Made by a program: the position numbers and the translations under genes | The notes under the pieces: generated by a model | Seen by the model: only the letters and a program-made list of their open reading frames with translations | What the model was told of the DNA's origin: nothing | Database searches by the model: none | Shown here: one piece after another, positions 8,747 to 17,759 of the stretch | How positions within the stretch are numbered: position 1 is the first letter of the stretch | Layout: every line of letters begins with the position of its first letter | Source of the DNA: a virus | Virus record (IMG/VR): IMGVR_UViG_3300010885_002447 | Location: 1-36,657 of that record | Length of the DNA: 36,657 nt | Direction: 5' to 3' (one strand)

Positions 8747-8763
8747 TTTAAACGAGGTTTAAA
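8747..8763 (+). promoter_or_regulatory. Perfect inverted repeat enclosing the ribosome binding site of the tail tube gene
   Basis: TTTAAAC (8747-8753) and GTTTAAA (8757-8763) are exact complements separated only by GAG. The GAGG ribosome binding site overlaps the loop, and the ATG follows at 8764. In RNA this would be a small AU-rich stem-loop; as DNA it is a near-perfect dyad. It could tune initiation of an abundant virion protein or be fortuitous in AT-rich DNA. Confidence 0.4.
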
Positions 8764-9282
8764 ATGGCTCTAATTAATAAAGTTCTTCCGGGTTATGTAG
8801 CAACACTATGGACTCAATCTGCATCAAATCCTGCTACTTTGTCTGTTGCTGAATTAAGCACATGGGCTGATGTAGAGGCAATTATTGGGACATCCGCAGG
8901 TGGCACAGGCACATACGGAATTCAAGTTCCTGTAGAAGCAGTTCCATCTTTTGGTGCTGATGACGCTTTTGCCGCTTATTCAATTGCTGGTCAAAGAACT
9001 GGTGCTAAGATCACAACTCAAAATCAAGTTACTAGTCTTACTGTAACTGCACCTTGGAATCCTGCTGATCCTGCACAGTTGCTAATTCGTGATGATGGCT
9101 ATAACGGCACTACTATTCGTACTTATGTTATTGCCGTATATGATGGCACAGACACAGTAGCGTATGCGTTTAATGCTCGTATTGGTGGTATGCAATGGGA
9201 CATGGCTCCTGATGCAGAAGGTAAATTTATCTTCACAATTCATCCAGTAGGTAGCAACGAGTATGGATGGTCTAATTCCTAA
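8764..9282 (+). CDS. Major tail (tube) protein
   Basis: A 172-residue beta-rich protein between the tail terminator and the tail assembly chaperone, the standard place for the tube subunit. Starting with MALINKVLPGYVATLWTQ, it has a compact core with TSLTVTAPWNPADPAQLLIRDD and a C-terminal strand region ending KFIFTIHPVGSNEYGW, consistent with the tube fold shared by siphovirus major tail proteins. No Ig-like C-terminal domain is attached. The call rests on size, predicted beta content and gene order. Confidence 0.7.
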   Translation: MALINKVLPGYVATLWTQSASNPATLSVAELSTWADVEAIIGTSAGGTGTYGIQVPVEAVPSFGADDAFAAYSIAGQRTGAKITTQNQVTSLTVTAPWNPADPAQLLIRDDGYNGTTIRTYVIAVYDGTDTVAYAFNARIGGMQWDMAPDAEGKFIFTIHPVGSNEYGWSNS

Positions 9283-9290
9283 TACATAAC

Positions 9291-9512
9291 ATGACAATAC
9301 AAAATAATTCACAAGATTTATTAAACTATCTATTAAGCCAAGCCAATTCAGGATCAAAGGATTGGTTTGGTTTTAAACAACAAAAAATTGCAGGAATTAA
9401 TCTTGCCTATCGCATAGCTGAATACCATGCAGATAAACTATCGCCTGAAGAAGTGGTAGATTATGTAAATAAACTTAACAACGCTATATTTAACAAGCTT
9501 ATAAAAGGTTAG
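9291..9512 (+). CDS. Small helical protein in the tail operon, unknown
   Basis: A 73-residue protein in the gap between the tail tube gene and the gp10-like gene. It looks fully alpha-helical and polar (for example AYRIAEYHADKLSPEEVVDYVNKLNNAIFNKL), with no membrane segment. I do not recognise a family. The tight spacing on both sides (8 and 2 bases) supports it being translated as part of the late operon. Confidence 0.6.
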   Translation: MTIQNNSQDLLNYLLSQANSGSKDWFGFKQQKIAGINLAYRIAEYHADKLSPEEVVDYVNKLNNAIFNKLIKG

Positions 9513-9514
9513 AT

Positions 9515-10027
9515 ATGAGTGCAATTAAAGTTCAATACACAGGCTTTGGTGAATTAGCTAATGTTTTCAAAGAGATGCAGAATGATTTTAATGAAAAAGA
9601 TCAAAAGAAAATATTAACAAATGCAGTAAGAAAATCTATGCAACCTGTATTAAGAAAAGCACAAGCTTTAGCACCTGCTGATACTGGGGCTTTGCGAGCA
9701 TCATTACAAGTAGAAGCAAGAAAACCTAGCCGTAAAGACAGAAAATCTATTTATGTAAATCCTAATGATGTAGTTATAAGTGCAGTTACAACGGCATCAG
9801 GAAACAAATTAGCAAAACGATCTTTTATAAATCTTAGGTCAGGCAAAAAAGAAACTGGTATTGCTAGTGATGCAAGGGCAATAGCCAATGAATTTGGAAC
9901 TGCAAATATGGGGGCAAAACCATTTTTGCGACCTGCATTAGAAAGCTCTACAGGTGTTGTAGTAGATGATTTATCAGTATCACTAAGAATGGCATTAGAA
10001 AAATACAAATCAAAACAAAACAAATAA
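9515..10027 (+). CDS. HK97 gp10-like neck/tail protein
   Basis: A 170-residue protein with the typical signature of the HK97-gp10 family: an N-terminal 'VQYTGFGELANVFKEM' strand-helix, the central ALAPADTGALRASL motif (compare 'aPvdTGaLr.Si') and the C-terminal AIANEFGTANMGAKPFLRPALE motif (compare 'EfGT..m.A.PFlrPA'). The family is a head-tail connection component usually encoded near the tail terminator; here it is displaced to after the tail tube gene. AAAGG precedes the start. Confidence 0.85.
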   Translation: MSAIKVQYTGFGELANVFKEMQNDFNEKDQKKILTNAVRKSMQPVLRKAQALAPADTGALRASLQVEARKPSRKDRKSIYVNPNDVVISAVTTASGNKLAKRSFINLRSGKKETGIASDARAIANEFGTANMGAKPFLRPALESSTGVVVDDLSVSLRMALEKYKSKQNK

Positions 10028-10037
10028 GGAGCAATAC

Positions 10038-10520
10038 ATGAGTAACTTATCTTCTGCATTTGGCAAGAAGTTTAATAAAGATATTATTCGTACACGATCA
10101 TTTGACTTTAATGGTCATACATTTAAAGTGCGAGTTCCGTTATCGGCAGAATACGAAGCCATTTTAAAAGAAACTCAAGAAATAGATGAGGCTAAAGTAG
10201 ATAAGTATTACAACGAATTATCTAAAGAGTTTATTGAAAAAAAAGACACAATTAAACCTGAAGATAATGTAGTTTTTAGTGATACAGATATTGTGGTTCA
10301 AGGCAGATCATTAAAAGAAACTGCTAAAAATAAAATTCTTACAGATAACAGAATTCTAGCCATGATTAAATTGCTAGTTCCTGAAGAAAAAGATTTTGAC
10401 ATGACTACTATTACATACGAAATGGTAGATGAGTTATTTCCATTTAGTGTGCAATTAGAACTACTAGAACGCATTGGCGATGTAATCTCTCCTAGCTATA
10501 GCACTACAAAGGGAAAGTAG
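10038..10520 (+). CDS. Tail assembly chaperone, short form (lambda gpG analogue)
   Basis: A 160-residue acidic and helical protein directly upstream of the tape measure region, with a strong ribosome binding site (AAGGAGC). It opens with beta strands (FDFNGHTFKVRVPLSAEY) followed by charged helices. Such chaperones coat the tape measure protein during tail assembly and are absent from the virion. The last sense codons contain a G GGA AAG slippery heptamer just before the stop, producing a longer product by frameshifting. Confidence 0.85.
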   Translation: MSNLSSAFGKKFNKDIIRTRSFDFNGHTFKVRVPLSAEYEAILKETQEIDEAKVDKYYNELSKEFIEKKDTIKPEDNVVFSDTDIVVQGRSLKETAKNKILTDNRILAMIKLLVPEEKDFDMTTITYEMVDELFPFSVQLELLERIGDVISPSYSTTKGK

Positions 10521-10867
10521 TTAGGTCTGTTCGTAGGCAGGTTAAAGCTTATTTAACCGCACATGGAACAGACCCTGATGCCGTAGATGAAGAAACGCTA
10601 AATGATATATGTATTATGTATCATGATGGCTTAATTGGTAATCTAGGAATTATTCAAATACTAGCAAGCCACACAACTGGCTTCTTTAATTCTATGTTGC
10701 CTAAAGGCAAACAACCATATAAACTAAAGGATATTATTCCTAGTCAATATGACTATTTGTATCCACCTCTATCAGAACAAGACAAGAAAGATAAGACAAA
10801 TAAAGATTTAATTAATTTTATAAAAAGCAAACCAAAAGCTCCACAAGAATTGTTTAAGGATAAGTAG
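10038..10867 (+). CDS. Tail assembly chaperone, frameshifted long form (lambda gpGT analogue)
   Basis: A -1 slip at 10511-10517 joins the 160 codons of the short form to a downstream frame of 116 residues, giving about 276 residues. The extension contains VKAYLTAHGTDPDAVDEE, a helical IQILASHTTGFFNSML segment and a basic, Lys-rich end. The extension has no good independent start: its first ATG in frame is at 10616, with upstream sense codons open back to the slip site. In lambda the T portion recruits the tail tube subunit to the tape measure-chaperone complex. The frame stops directly before the tape measure ATG. Confidence 0.88.
10511..10517 (+). promoter_or_regulatory. Programmed -1 frameshift site GGGAAAG
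   Basis: The heptamer G GGA AAG lies in the correct phase (GGA at 10512-10514, AAG at 10515-10517), immediately before the TAG stop of the short chaperone. It is identical to the slippery sequence of lambda genes G/T. A slip back by one base gives GTA GTT AGG and an open frame continuing without interruption to 10867. Confidence 0.93.
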
Positions 10868-12811
10868 ATGGCACAAAATATAGCAAGACTTGGAGTAGTA
10901 TTAGGACTCTCAACGGCAGAGTTTACTAAAGGTCTAGGCAATGCAACTGTTGCTCTATCTCAATTTATAGAAAAAAGTAAAACGCAGATTGCTATAGGAA
11001 CTGCAGGCATGACCGCATTAATTGCTAAGACTGTAGCGTATGCGGATAAAGTAACTGATCTAGCAGAAGCTAATGATATGAGCATTAGTTCTGTTATGGC
11101 TTTGGGTTCTGCATTATCTGTATCAGGTGGCAGAGCAGATAACGCAGGAAAACTATTAGCAGGACTAACTAAAAAAATTGATGATGTAACGCAAGGTGTT
11201 GAATCAGCACAAGAACCTTTTGAAAGATTAGGTATTACCCTTAAAGAAATAGCGTCATCATCTAATGAAGAGTTGCTAAAACGAGTAGTAGGTGCTTTAG
11301 CAAAAATAGAAGATCCAGTTAAGCGTAATGCTATAGCTATGGATTTATTTAGCAAGGCAGGAAAAAATATATCTTGGGCTTCTTTTAGTGCTGAGTTAGA
11401 AACTGCAACTACACGATTTAAAGACTCAGAGGCAGGTATTAAAGCTATGGCAGAAACTGCCGATATGCTAAATATTATTTGGACTACTCTAATGGCTAAC
11501 ATTGCTAAAAGCGTAGGCACAGAACTTAAAGCTACTGTTGAATATCTTAGCAAAATACAAGATCAAATAGGCTTAGTAGGCACAGTATTTAAAACAGTCT
11601 TTCAGGTAATAGCCGTATTAGGATCAGATTTATTATTTATATTTGAAAGATTTGTTGCCGTATTTGGCAGATTTGAAATTGGTTTATTTGCATCTAAAGA
11701 GGCAGTAGCTAGTTTTTGGGAAAAATATAACAAACAATCTGAAGAAGCAAGAAAAAATCTTGATTTATTCCAAGCCAAAATATTAGGATTAAATAAAAGC
11801 AGAGATGCCGAAGGTCAAGAAGGGTATGGCACAGGTAAACAAAATGATTTAGAAAGATTAATGAAGCTCTCTAAAGAGCAAGAACGAATGTTAGCTATGG
11901 CAAAGCTAATATCTGTTGAATATGAAAGACAACAACAATTTGCATTGCAACAATTACAAACTAGAAATGCAATGGCAGGCATGACTGAAAATGAAAGAAG
12001 AATTCAGGAATCTGTTAATAAAGTATTAGAAGAAACAAGCAAAAAAATAGATGACATAACTAAACGCAGAGAAGAAGCAGTACAAAGAAACGCAGGTGAT
12101 GCGGTTATTGCTGAGTATGATAGGCAGATTTTAAAAATACAAGAAATTGGCAATAGATTTGCAGAGTTAACACGCAATCAAGAAACTGAAGCTATACAAG
12201 CACAAAGAACCTTTGAGTTTGGATGGAATAAAGCCTTTGCTCAATTTGCAGAAGATGCTTATAACTATGGCAAATTAGGCGAAGATATGTTTAAGTCATT
12301 TACAGGAAATATGACATCTGCAATAGATAAATTTGTAGAAACAGGAAAGTTTTCATTTAGTGATTTTGCATCTAGTGTAATTAAAGACCTTATTAAGATT
12401 CAACTGCGTATGCAAATGATGCAGATGTTATCAGGTGGTTTAGGTGGAATCTTTGGGGCAATTTTTGGTGGTGGCACAGGTTTTGGAACTGAAACTATGT
12501 CAGGATCTGCGGTTCTTGCAGGCAGAACTATGACTCCATTAGCAGGTGGTGGCATGGCAGAAGCAGGCTTTCCACATTTAGTAGGCGAGAATGGACCTGA
12601 ATTATTTATTCCGCAACGAAGTGGAACAGTCATACCTAATCAACAAATGGGTAGTATACAAAATGGTGGTAACACATATGTTACTAATAACTATATTGAT
12701 GCAATAGATACAAAGTCTTTTGAAGATAGATTGTATGGAAGCAGTAAAGCAGTTTGGGCGGCAAATCAATATGGCAACAAGAACATTTCTACATCAAGGA
12801 TGAGAACATGA
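10868..12811 (+). CDS. Tape measure protein
   Basis: A 647-residue, mostly helical protein that sets tail length and is ejected with the DNA. The N-terminus (LGVVLGLSTAEFTKGLGNATVALSQF) is typical for tape measures. Hydrophobic segments occur near residue 40 and around 240 (VFQVIAVLGSDLLFIFERFV), a long charged coiled coil spans about 290-470, and a Gly-rich C-terminal region is followed by AEAGFPHLVGENGPELFIP, a motif common at the end of lambda H-like proteins. At roughly 0.15 nm per residue the tail would be near 95-100 nm (inference). It starts one base after the chaperone stop and overlaps the next gene by four bases. Confidence 0.93.
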   Translation: MAQNIARLGVVLGLSTAEFTKGLGNATVALSQFIEKSKTQIAIGTAGMTALIAKTVAYADKVTDLAEANDMSISSVMALGSALSVSGGRADNAGKLLAGLTKKIDDVTQGVESAQEPFERLGITLKEIASSSNEELLKRVVGALAKIEDPVKRNAIAMDLFSKAGKNISWASFSAELETATTRFKDSEAGIKAMAETADMLNIIWTTLMANIAKSVGTELKATVEYLSKIQDQIGLVGTVFKTVFQVIAVLGSDLLFIFERFVAVFGRFEIGLFASKEAVASFWEKYNKQSEEARKNLDLFQAKILGLNKSRDAEGQEGYGTGKQNDLERLMKLSKEQERMLAMAKLISVEYERQQQFALQQLQTRNAMAGMTENERRIQESVNKVLEETSKKIDDITKRREEAVQRNAGDAVIAEYDRQILKIQEIGNRFAELTRNQETEAIQAQRTFEFGWNKAFAQFAEDAYNYGKLGEDMFKSFTGNMTSAIDKFVETGKFSFSDFASSVIKDLIKIQLRMQMMQMLSGGLGGIFGAIFGGGTGFGTETMSGSAVLAGRTMTPLAGGGMAEAGFPHLVGENGPELFIPQRSGTVIPNQQMGSIQNGGNTYVTNNYIDAIDTKSFEDRLYGSSKAVWAANQYGNKNISTSRMRT

Positions 12812-13407
12812 GTTTTCAAACCATAATTGATATAAGTCAAAATATTGAAGTAAATAATCGCAGAACTATTGGTCAGCAATATAGTCGATCAGGTCAAGTG
12901 CGTGTTGCTCAATACCTTACTGCAGTACCTTGGGTTTTTACTGTAAAGCCACATAACTTTTTATATTACCCACAAGTGCGTAATGTAATACAAGCCATTG
13001 ACAACGCAGACAGACAAATTCCTGAATTAATTAATTTTAGTAGCACAAACCTAGATTGGTTTACTGAGATGCAGGGAACTGCTACTACTGCTACATTGGC
13101 TACAACACCAACTGCTAATACACAAGTATTAACTTTAAGTTCTAATGGCACATTTAAAGCAGGCGATTTTATCAAGTTAGCAGGTTATGTTTATAAAGTA
13201 ACTGCTGATTCTGCAGGTACAACTGTTTATATAAATAGACCTTTAATTGGTTTGCCTACATCGGGTACTGCATTAACTTTAGGCAAAAATGTATCGTGGA
13301 ATGTAGTGGCAGAAAAATGCCCTACTTATATTTTAAATCCTGCACCTAATGGTGCGTTTGTAGAATGGTCAGACGATTTTATTTTTAGAGAATATATTAC
13401 ACAATGA
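12808..13407 (+). CDS. Distal tail protein-like
   Basis: A 199-residue protein starting at the ATG that overlaps the tape measure stop (ATGA at 12808), with AAGGATGA upstream; an in-frame extension to 12754 is unlikely. Predominantly beta, with VPWVFTVKPHNFLYYPQVRNVI near the N-terminus and an inserted module around residues 90-150 (FKAGDFIKLAGYVYKVTADS) that looks like a small beta-barrel. Being the first gene after the tape measure, it probably belongs to the tail tip ring. Exact family not recognised. Confidence 0.6.
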   Translation: MSFQTIIDISQNIEVNNRRTIGQQYSRSGQVRVAQYLTAVPWVFTVKPHNFLYYPQVRNVIQAIDNADRQIPELINFSSTNLDWFTEMQGTATTATLATTPTANTQVLTLSSNGTFKAGDFIKLAGYVYKVTADSAGTTVYINRPLIGLPTSGTALTLGKNVSWNVVAEKCPTYILNPAPNGAFVEWSDDFIFREYITQ

Positions 13408-14057
13408 GTACAACAATATCTGCTCTTAGTTCAAGTTCAATTAATTTTGCTGAATTTGTAAGGCTTACACTACCATCTGAAACATTAACTTTTTGCAATG
13501 CATCTGCACCTATTACTGTAGATGGAATTACATTTGAAGGTCTTAGCACCTTATTGCAAATTGGCGAAATACAAAAAAATGTTAAAGCCAATAGTGCAGA
13601 CTTACAGTTATCTTTGACAGGTATTGATCCAAGTACAGTAGCCTTAGTTTTAGGTGCTGAAATTAAAGGAAGCCAAGTAGAGATTTGGCGAGGATTCTTG
13701 GATTCTAATAACCAAATTATTACTACACCAACTTTACAATTTTTTAAACGCTATCAAGGCATTGTTAATAATGTTGCTATTAATGAAGATTTTAACGATG
13801 AAATTAGACAACGAGTAGCAACTTGTGTTGTAACCTCTGCTTCTATGCGAACAGTATTAGAAAACAGAAGTGCAGGAATGAAAACAAATGAACAGGCTTG
13901 GAAAGTTTTTTATCCTAATGACACAAGTATGGATCGTGTAGCAATTATTGCTTCTACTTATTTTGATTTTGGTAAACGACCCATAGGTGGTGGACAAAAT
14001 GAAGTAACTGATACAACACAAGTTGAAGTAAACAATAATACAGGTAGTGGTGGATAA
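13404..14057 (+). CDS. Tail tip (baseplate hub-like) protein
   Basis: A 217-residue protein overlapping the previous gene by four bases. It contains NFAEFVRLTLPSETLTFCNA, VTSASMRTVLENRSAGMKT and QAWKVFYPNDTSMDRVAIIA. The layout of beta-strands with a region describing a 'measured' physical element (SQVEIWRGFLDSNNQII) resembles lambda gpL/DUF2163-type minor tail proteins, which connect the tail ring to the tip. The C-terminus is a polar, flexible Asn/Thr/Gly tail. Position between the distal tail gene and the J-like gene supports the role. Confidence 0.6.
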   Translation: MSTTISALSSSSINFAEFVRLTLPSETLTFCNASAPITVDGITFEGLSTLLQIGEIQKNVKANSADLQLSLTGIDPSTVALVLGAEIKGSQVEIWRGFLDSNNQIITTPTLQFFKRYQGIVNNVAINEDFNDEIRQRVATCVVTSASMRTVLENRSAGMKTNEQAWKVFYPNDTSMDRVAIIASTYFDFGKRPIGGGQNEVTDTTQVEVNNNTGSGG

Positions 14058-14492
14058 ATGATAAGACAAGCGACAAAATACGATAAACAACAAATAATAG
14101 AAATGCTAAAAATGTTTCGTAATGAAGCAGAAGTTGATTATGTTAAGCAATTAAAAGACGAAACATATATTAATAGATTGTTAGATACAATTTTCGCAGG
14201 TGCAGGAGTTGTATTTGTAGAAGATAACAAAGGTTTTATTATGGGTTTTATAACGCATACTGCGTGGTGCGATAAGACATATCAAATGTATGAATTGGCA
14301 TGGTATGTAAAACCCGAACACAGAAATACAAGTATTGGTTATAGGCTATTAAAGTCTTATATTGATTATGGTAAGCAACTTAAAGAGCAAGGCAGAATTA
14401 AGTTATTTACGATAGCCAAAATGGTAACAAGCCCTGATATTAAGTATGACAAATTTGGGTTTAAAAAGATGGATGAAACTTGGGTTCAATAA
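14058..14492 (+). CDS. GNAT-family N-acetyltransferase
   Basis: A 144-residue acyltransferase-like protein. The N-terminal MIRQATKYDKQQIIEMLKMF is the standard beta1-alpha1 of GNAT enzymes, and the acetyl-CoA binding motif lies at ELAWYVKPEHRNTSIGYRLLKSYI (about residues 87-110; compare R/Q-x-x-G-x-G/A). The C-terminal YDKFGFKKMDETWVQ is a usual GNAT ending. It is wedged between tail tip genes with no gaps, ending one base into the J-like gene. The substrate is unknown; such genes recur in the tail region of marine and freshwater phages. Confidence 0.82.
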   Translation: MIRQATKYDKQQIIEMLKMFRNEAEVDYVKQLKDETYINRLLDTIFAGAGVVFVEDNKGFIMGFITHTAWCDKTYQMYELAWYVKPEHRNTSIGYRLLKSYIDYGKQLKEQGRIKLFTIAKMVTSPDIKYDKFGFKKMDETWVQ

Positions 14493-17400
14493 TGATTAAT
14501 CAATTAATACTATTTTTTACTCTTTTTGCTATAGTAGATTCTGCTTATGCAATAGGAATGACTATTGCAGTTTCATTAGCATTAAGTTCTACATTTGCAA
14601 CTTATGCAGTAGCAATGGCAATTAATTTTGCTTTGTCATATGTTATATCTCAAGTTCTTGCACCTAATTTAAATCCTAGTCAGCAAGATAATGGTGCAAG
14701 AATACAAGTACCACCTGATACAACCACATCTATTCCTATTGTTTATGGCGATGCTTATTTAGGTGCAAAATTTGTAGATGGTGTTTTGTGTTCTGAAGGA
14801 GAACAAGCAGGTATTGTTATGTATTATGTAATGGCAATATCTTGCATTAGTCCTAATGGAACATTTACTTTTGATACTACCGATATGTATTATGGTGATC
14901 GCAAGATTACCTTTGACAATGTAAATCCAACAAGAGTTGCATCATTAACTGATGGTGCAGGTAATGTAGATACATCTATTAATCCGGGTGCAGGTTTATT
15001 ATTTATAAACTTATATCGATCAGATTATGCAGGTAATATAACTCCTTTAAATGGTGGTCCTTTGCCTTATGCTAGTGGCACTATTTTTAGCATGGGCGAT
15101 GCTTCAGGTATTGATCCTGCACAACAATGGACATCTACTGGCAGAAGAATGAATGGTCTTGCATTTGCCGTTATTAGAATGACATATAGCAGAGAAGCAG
15201 GTACAACTTCATTGCAACCTGTTACTTTTAAATGTAAACAAGTTTTAGATGGTCAATCTGTAGCCAAACCGGGCGATGTTTGGTATGACTACATGAACAA
15301 TGAAATTTATGGTGGTGCAGTTAATTACAATTACATTGACACAAATTCTATTACAACCCTTAATACTTATTCAGATCAATTAATTACATTTGATGATTAC
15401 GATGGCAACCCACAGACACAAGCACGATACAGAATTAATGGAGTCATTGATCCTTCTAAACCATTTTTGGAAAATGTAGATCAAATATTAAATGCTTGTG
15501 ATTCGTGGATGCAATACAAAGCAACAACAGGGCAATGGGCTATTGTTGTTAACAAAGCAGAAAATGCTTCATACGCATTTAATGATAGTAATATTATTGG
15601 ATCTATTACTGTTGGTTCTATAGATATAACGCAAATACCAAACAGAATCCAAGGTAGATTCCCTGATGGTCAAAACAGAGATCAATTTAACTATGTTAAT
15701 TTAGAAACACCTAATGGATTGCTTTATCCAAATGAGCCTGTTAACAAAATAGATGTTAATTATGATTTGGTAAACAATAGCGTACAGGCTTTATATCTTG
15801 CTAATCGAGTATTAGAACAGGCTAGAGAAGATTTACTTGTAACTATTGATACTACTTATGATGGAATACAAGTAGATGCAGGCGATGTAGTATCTTTAAC
15901 TAATAGTGCTTATGGTTGGAATAATAAGTTATTTAGAGCAATGCAAGTCAAAGAAATTGTTAACGAAACAGGCTTGACTGCACAAATTCAGTTAACAGAA
16001 TATAACGCAGATGTATATGACGATAAAGAAATAACAGAATATACACCACCACCTAATAGTAATATTACATCTCCTTTTTATTTTCCTGCTTTATCAGCAC
16101 CAACTATTGTTAATGTGCAAGCATCGGCAACTGTTCCTGAATTTACAGTTCGTGTAGTAATTCCATCGGGTTATCGTGTTCTTGAAGTAGATTTATATTA
16201 TCAAGTAGCCACATCTCCTGCAGGTTTAACAGAAGCAGGATGGATATTAGGACCAACGCAACGCACTATTAATAGCCAAGCATTTGTAGGTGGTACTAAT
16301 GTTGATTTTGTATTAACAGGACTGCCTGCAACACCTGCAGGATACACCTATTATTTTTCATACATTCTTGTTAATGAAGTAAGCCAATCATCAAGGTCTG
16401 CTTATGTAGGATATGTATGGACACCTAACCCAACAGGCACACAAGGAACAAGAAGTGCAACAGGATTTATTTATTACAATACTGCTACTCAAACTGCACC
16501 ATCTGCACCAACTGCAAGTGGATATAACTTTACAACAGGACAATTTAGTTCTTTAACTGCAGGATGGTCAACTACATTTACTGCACCTGATCCTGTAACA
16601 AATCCTATTACACAAAATGGATCAAAATTTTGGGCAGTTCGTTATAGCGTATCAGAAGTAACTTATGGTGGCACACAGACTGTAGATATATCAGCCGTAT
16701 TTAATTGGCAAAATTTAAATGGTTTAGTTACTTTTACTAATACTCAATCTCCATCAGGCACTACATTTATTGATGGGGGCAATATTACTACTGATACTAT
16801 TACAGTAAATAGATTAAAGAGCAATACGCAAGGCACATACAATGGCGGCACATTTCAACTTGGAACAAATGCTTCTGTGTCAGGTATTTTTGGAACGGCA
16901 GTATTTACAGGAACATCAAGTATTTGGGGATTAATTGTTGCTAACAATTCCTCTACTGGTGCTTTAGTAGGAGTTTCAACTTCTACTGCAGGTGGACCGG
17001 GCGGTCTATTTGGTAATGCATACAATTCTTCTTACAACTCATTTAGGACTACAGTTGTAGCGGCAGATAATACTTATGGTTTGGTTGCTTCCGCACCTGT
17101 TTGGGGTGGTTATCAAGGAATTGTTGCTTTAAATGGATATGCTTTTTACGCATCTGTAGGTGGCTATGGTCCATTTACAGGGGTTCACGATGCTTTAATT
17201 CCTAATGGCACAGAATTAATTGTAGGCAATATTGTTGTTGATACAAATGTAATATACAAAAAGAATGTTAGCGACATTATTTCAGTTGTTGAATATAGCA
17301 ATCAACCTAATCAAGCAGGTGTATTAGGAGTTATATCTTCTGCAAATGCAATTAATAATATTCCTGCAACTTTAGCCATACAAGTTACCAATCCTGAAAC

Positions 17401-17683
17401 AGGCATGACTGAAACAATAGTTAATCCTGCTTATGCAGATGTATTAGAAGAAAATCAAGTTATTACAATAAATGCAGTTGGCGAAGGTCAAATTAATGTA
17501 TGTGGCGAAGGTGGCAATATAGCCATTGGCGATCTAATAGTTACTAGTTCTATAACAGGTAAAGGCATGAAACAAGCAGACGATATAGTTAGGTCTTATA
17601 CAGTTGCCAAGGCTAGGGAAAATGTTAACTTTGCTTCTGCAACCGAAATAAAAATGATTGGATGTACTTACATTTCAGGTTAA
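14492..17683 (+). CDS. Tail tip protein J-like (receptor-binding or hub protein)
   Basis: About 1063 residues from the ATG at 14492, which overlaps the acetyltransferase stop; a TTG four codons upstream is less likely. Residues 1-60 are strongly hydrophobic, then NGARIQVPPDTTTSIPIVYGDAY opens a J-like region reaching about residue 530 (SLTNSAYGWNNKLFRAMQVKEI). A fibronectin type III-like domain covers about 536-643. The distal part is beta-rich, rich in Gly/Thr/Ser, and the last 150 residues include GVLGVISSANAINN and GQINVCGEGGNIAIGDLIVTSS, a pattern common at the ends of phage fibre and spike proteins. It likely forms the central tip and host contact. Confidence 0.82.
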   Translation: MINQLILFFTLFAIVDSAYAIGMTIAVSLALSSTFATYAVAMAINFALSYVISQVLAPNLNPSQQDNGARIQVPPDTTTSIPIVYGDAYLGAKFVDGVLCSEGEQAGIVMYYVMAISCISPNGTFTFDTTDMYYGDRKITFDNVNPTRVASLTDGAGNVDTSINPGAGLLFINLYRSDYAGNITPLNGGPLPYASGTIFSMGDASGIDPAQQWTSTGRRMNGLAFAVIRMTYSREAGTTSLQPVTFKCKQVLDGQSVAKPGDVWYDYMNNEIYGGAVNYNYIDTNSITTLNTYSDQLITFDDYDGNPQTQARYRINGVIDPSKPFLENVDQILNACDSWMQYKATTGQWAIVVNKAENASYAFNDSNIIGSITVGSIDITQIPNRIQGRFPDGQNRDQFNYVNLETPNGLLYPNEPVNKIDVNYDLVNNSVQALYLANRVLEQAREDLLVTIDTTYDGIQVDAGDVVSLTNSAYGWNNKLFRAMQVKEIVNETGLTAQIQLTEYNADVYDDKEITEYTPPPNSNITSPFYFPALSAPTIVNVQASATVPEFTVRVVIPSGYRVLEVDLYYQVATSPAGLTEAGWILGPTQRTINSQAFVGGTNVDFVLTGLPATPAGYTYYFSYILVNEVSQSSRSAYVGYVWTPNPTGTQGTRSATGFIYYNTATQTAPSAPTASGYNFTTGQFSSLTAGWSTTFTAPDPVTNPITQNGSKFWAVRYSVSEVTYGGTQTVDISAVFNWQNLNGLVTFTNTQSPSGTTFIDGGNITTDTITVNRLKSNTQGTYNGGTFQLGTNASVSGIFGTAVFTGTSSIWGLIVANNSSTGALVGVSTSTAGGPGGLFGNAYNSSYNSFRTTVVAADNTYGLVASAPVWGGYQGIVALNGYAFYASVGGYGPFTGVHDALIPNGTELIVGNIVVDTNVIYKKNVSDIISVVEYSNQPNQAGVLGVISSANAINNIPATLAIQVTNPETGMTETIVNPAYADVLEENQVITINAVGEGQINVCGEGGNIAIGDLIVTSSITGKGMKQADDIVRSYTVAKARENVNFASATEIKMIGCTYISG

Positions 17684-17713
17684 AATAAATATACAATATA
17701 AAACATGATTCGT

Positions 17714-17736
17714 AGGTCTGTGGTGTGCCATAGCCT
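17714..17736 (+). promoter_or_regulatory. Stem-loop in the leader of the next virion gene
   Basis: In the 76-base gap after the J-like gene, CTGTGG (17718-17723) pairs with CCATAG (17728-17733) around a TGTG loop, with an outer AGG/CCT pairing (17714-17716 with 17734-17736) and one bulged T. No T-run follows, so it is not an ordinary terminator. A possible promoter (TTACAT then TATACA, 16 bases apart) lies just upstream but is weak. Confidence 0.4.
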
Positions 17737-17759
17737 ATTAACCGAGAATTGGAGAAATC

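Noticed and set aside
10960-11553. A 197-residue minus-strand frame inside the tape measure gene
   Set aside because: It lies wholly antisense to a clear tape measure protein, has no ribosome site in an operon context and no recognisable domain.
12754-12807. Upstream start for the distal tail gene
   Set aside because: The extension overlaps the tape measure gene; the ATGA overlap at 12808 with AAGGATGA fits the operon's pattern.
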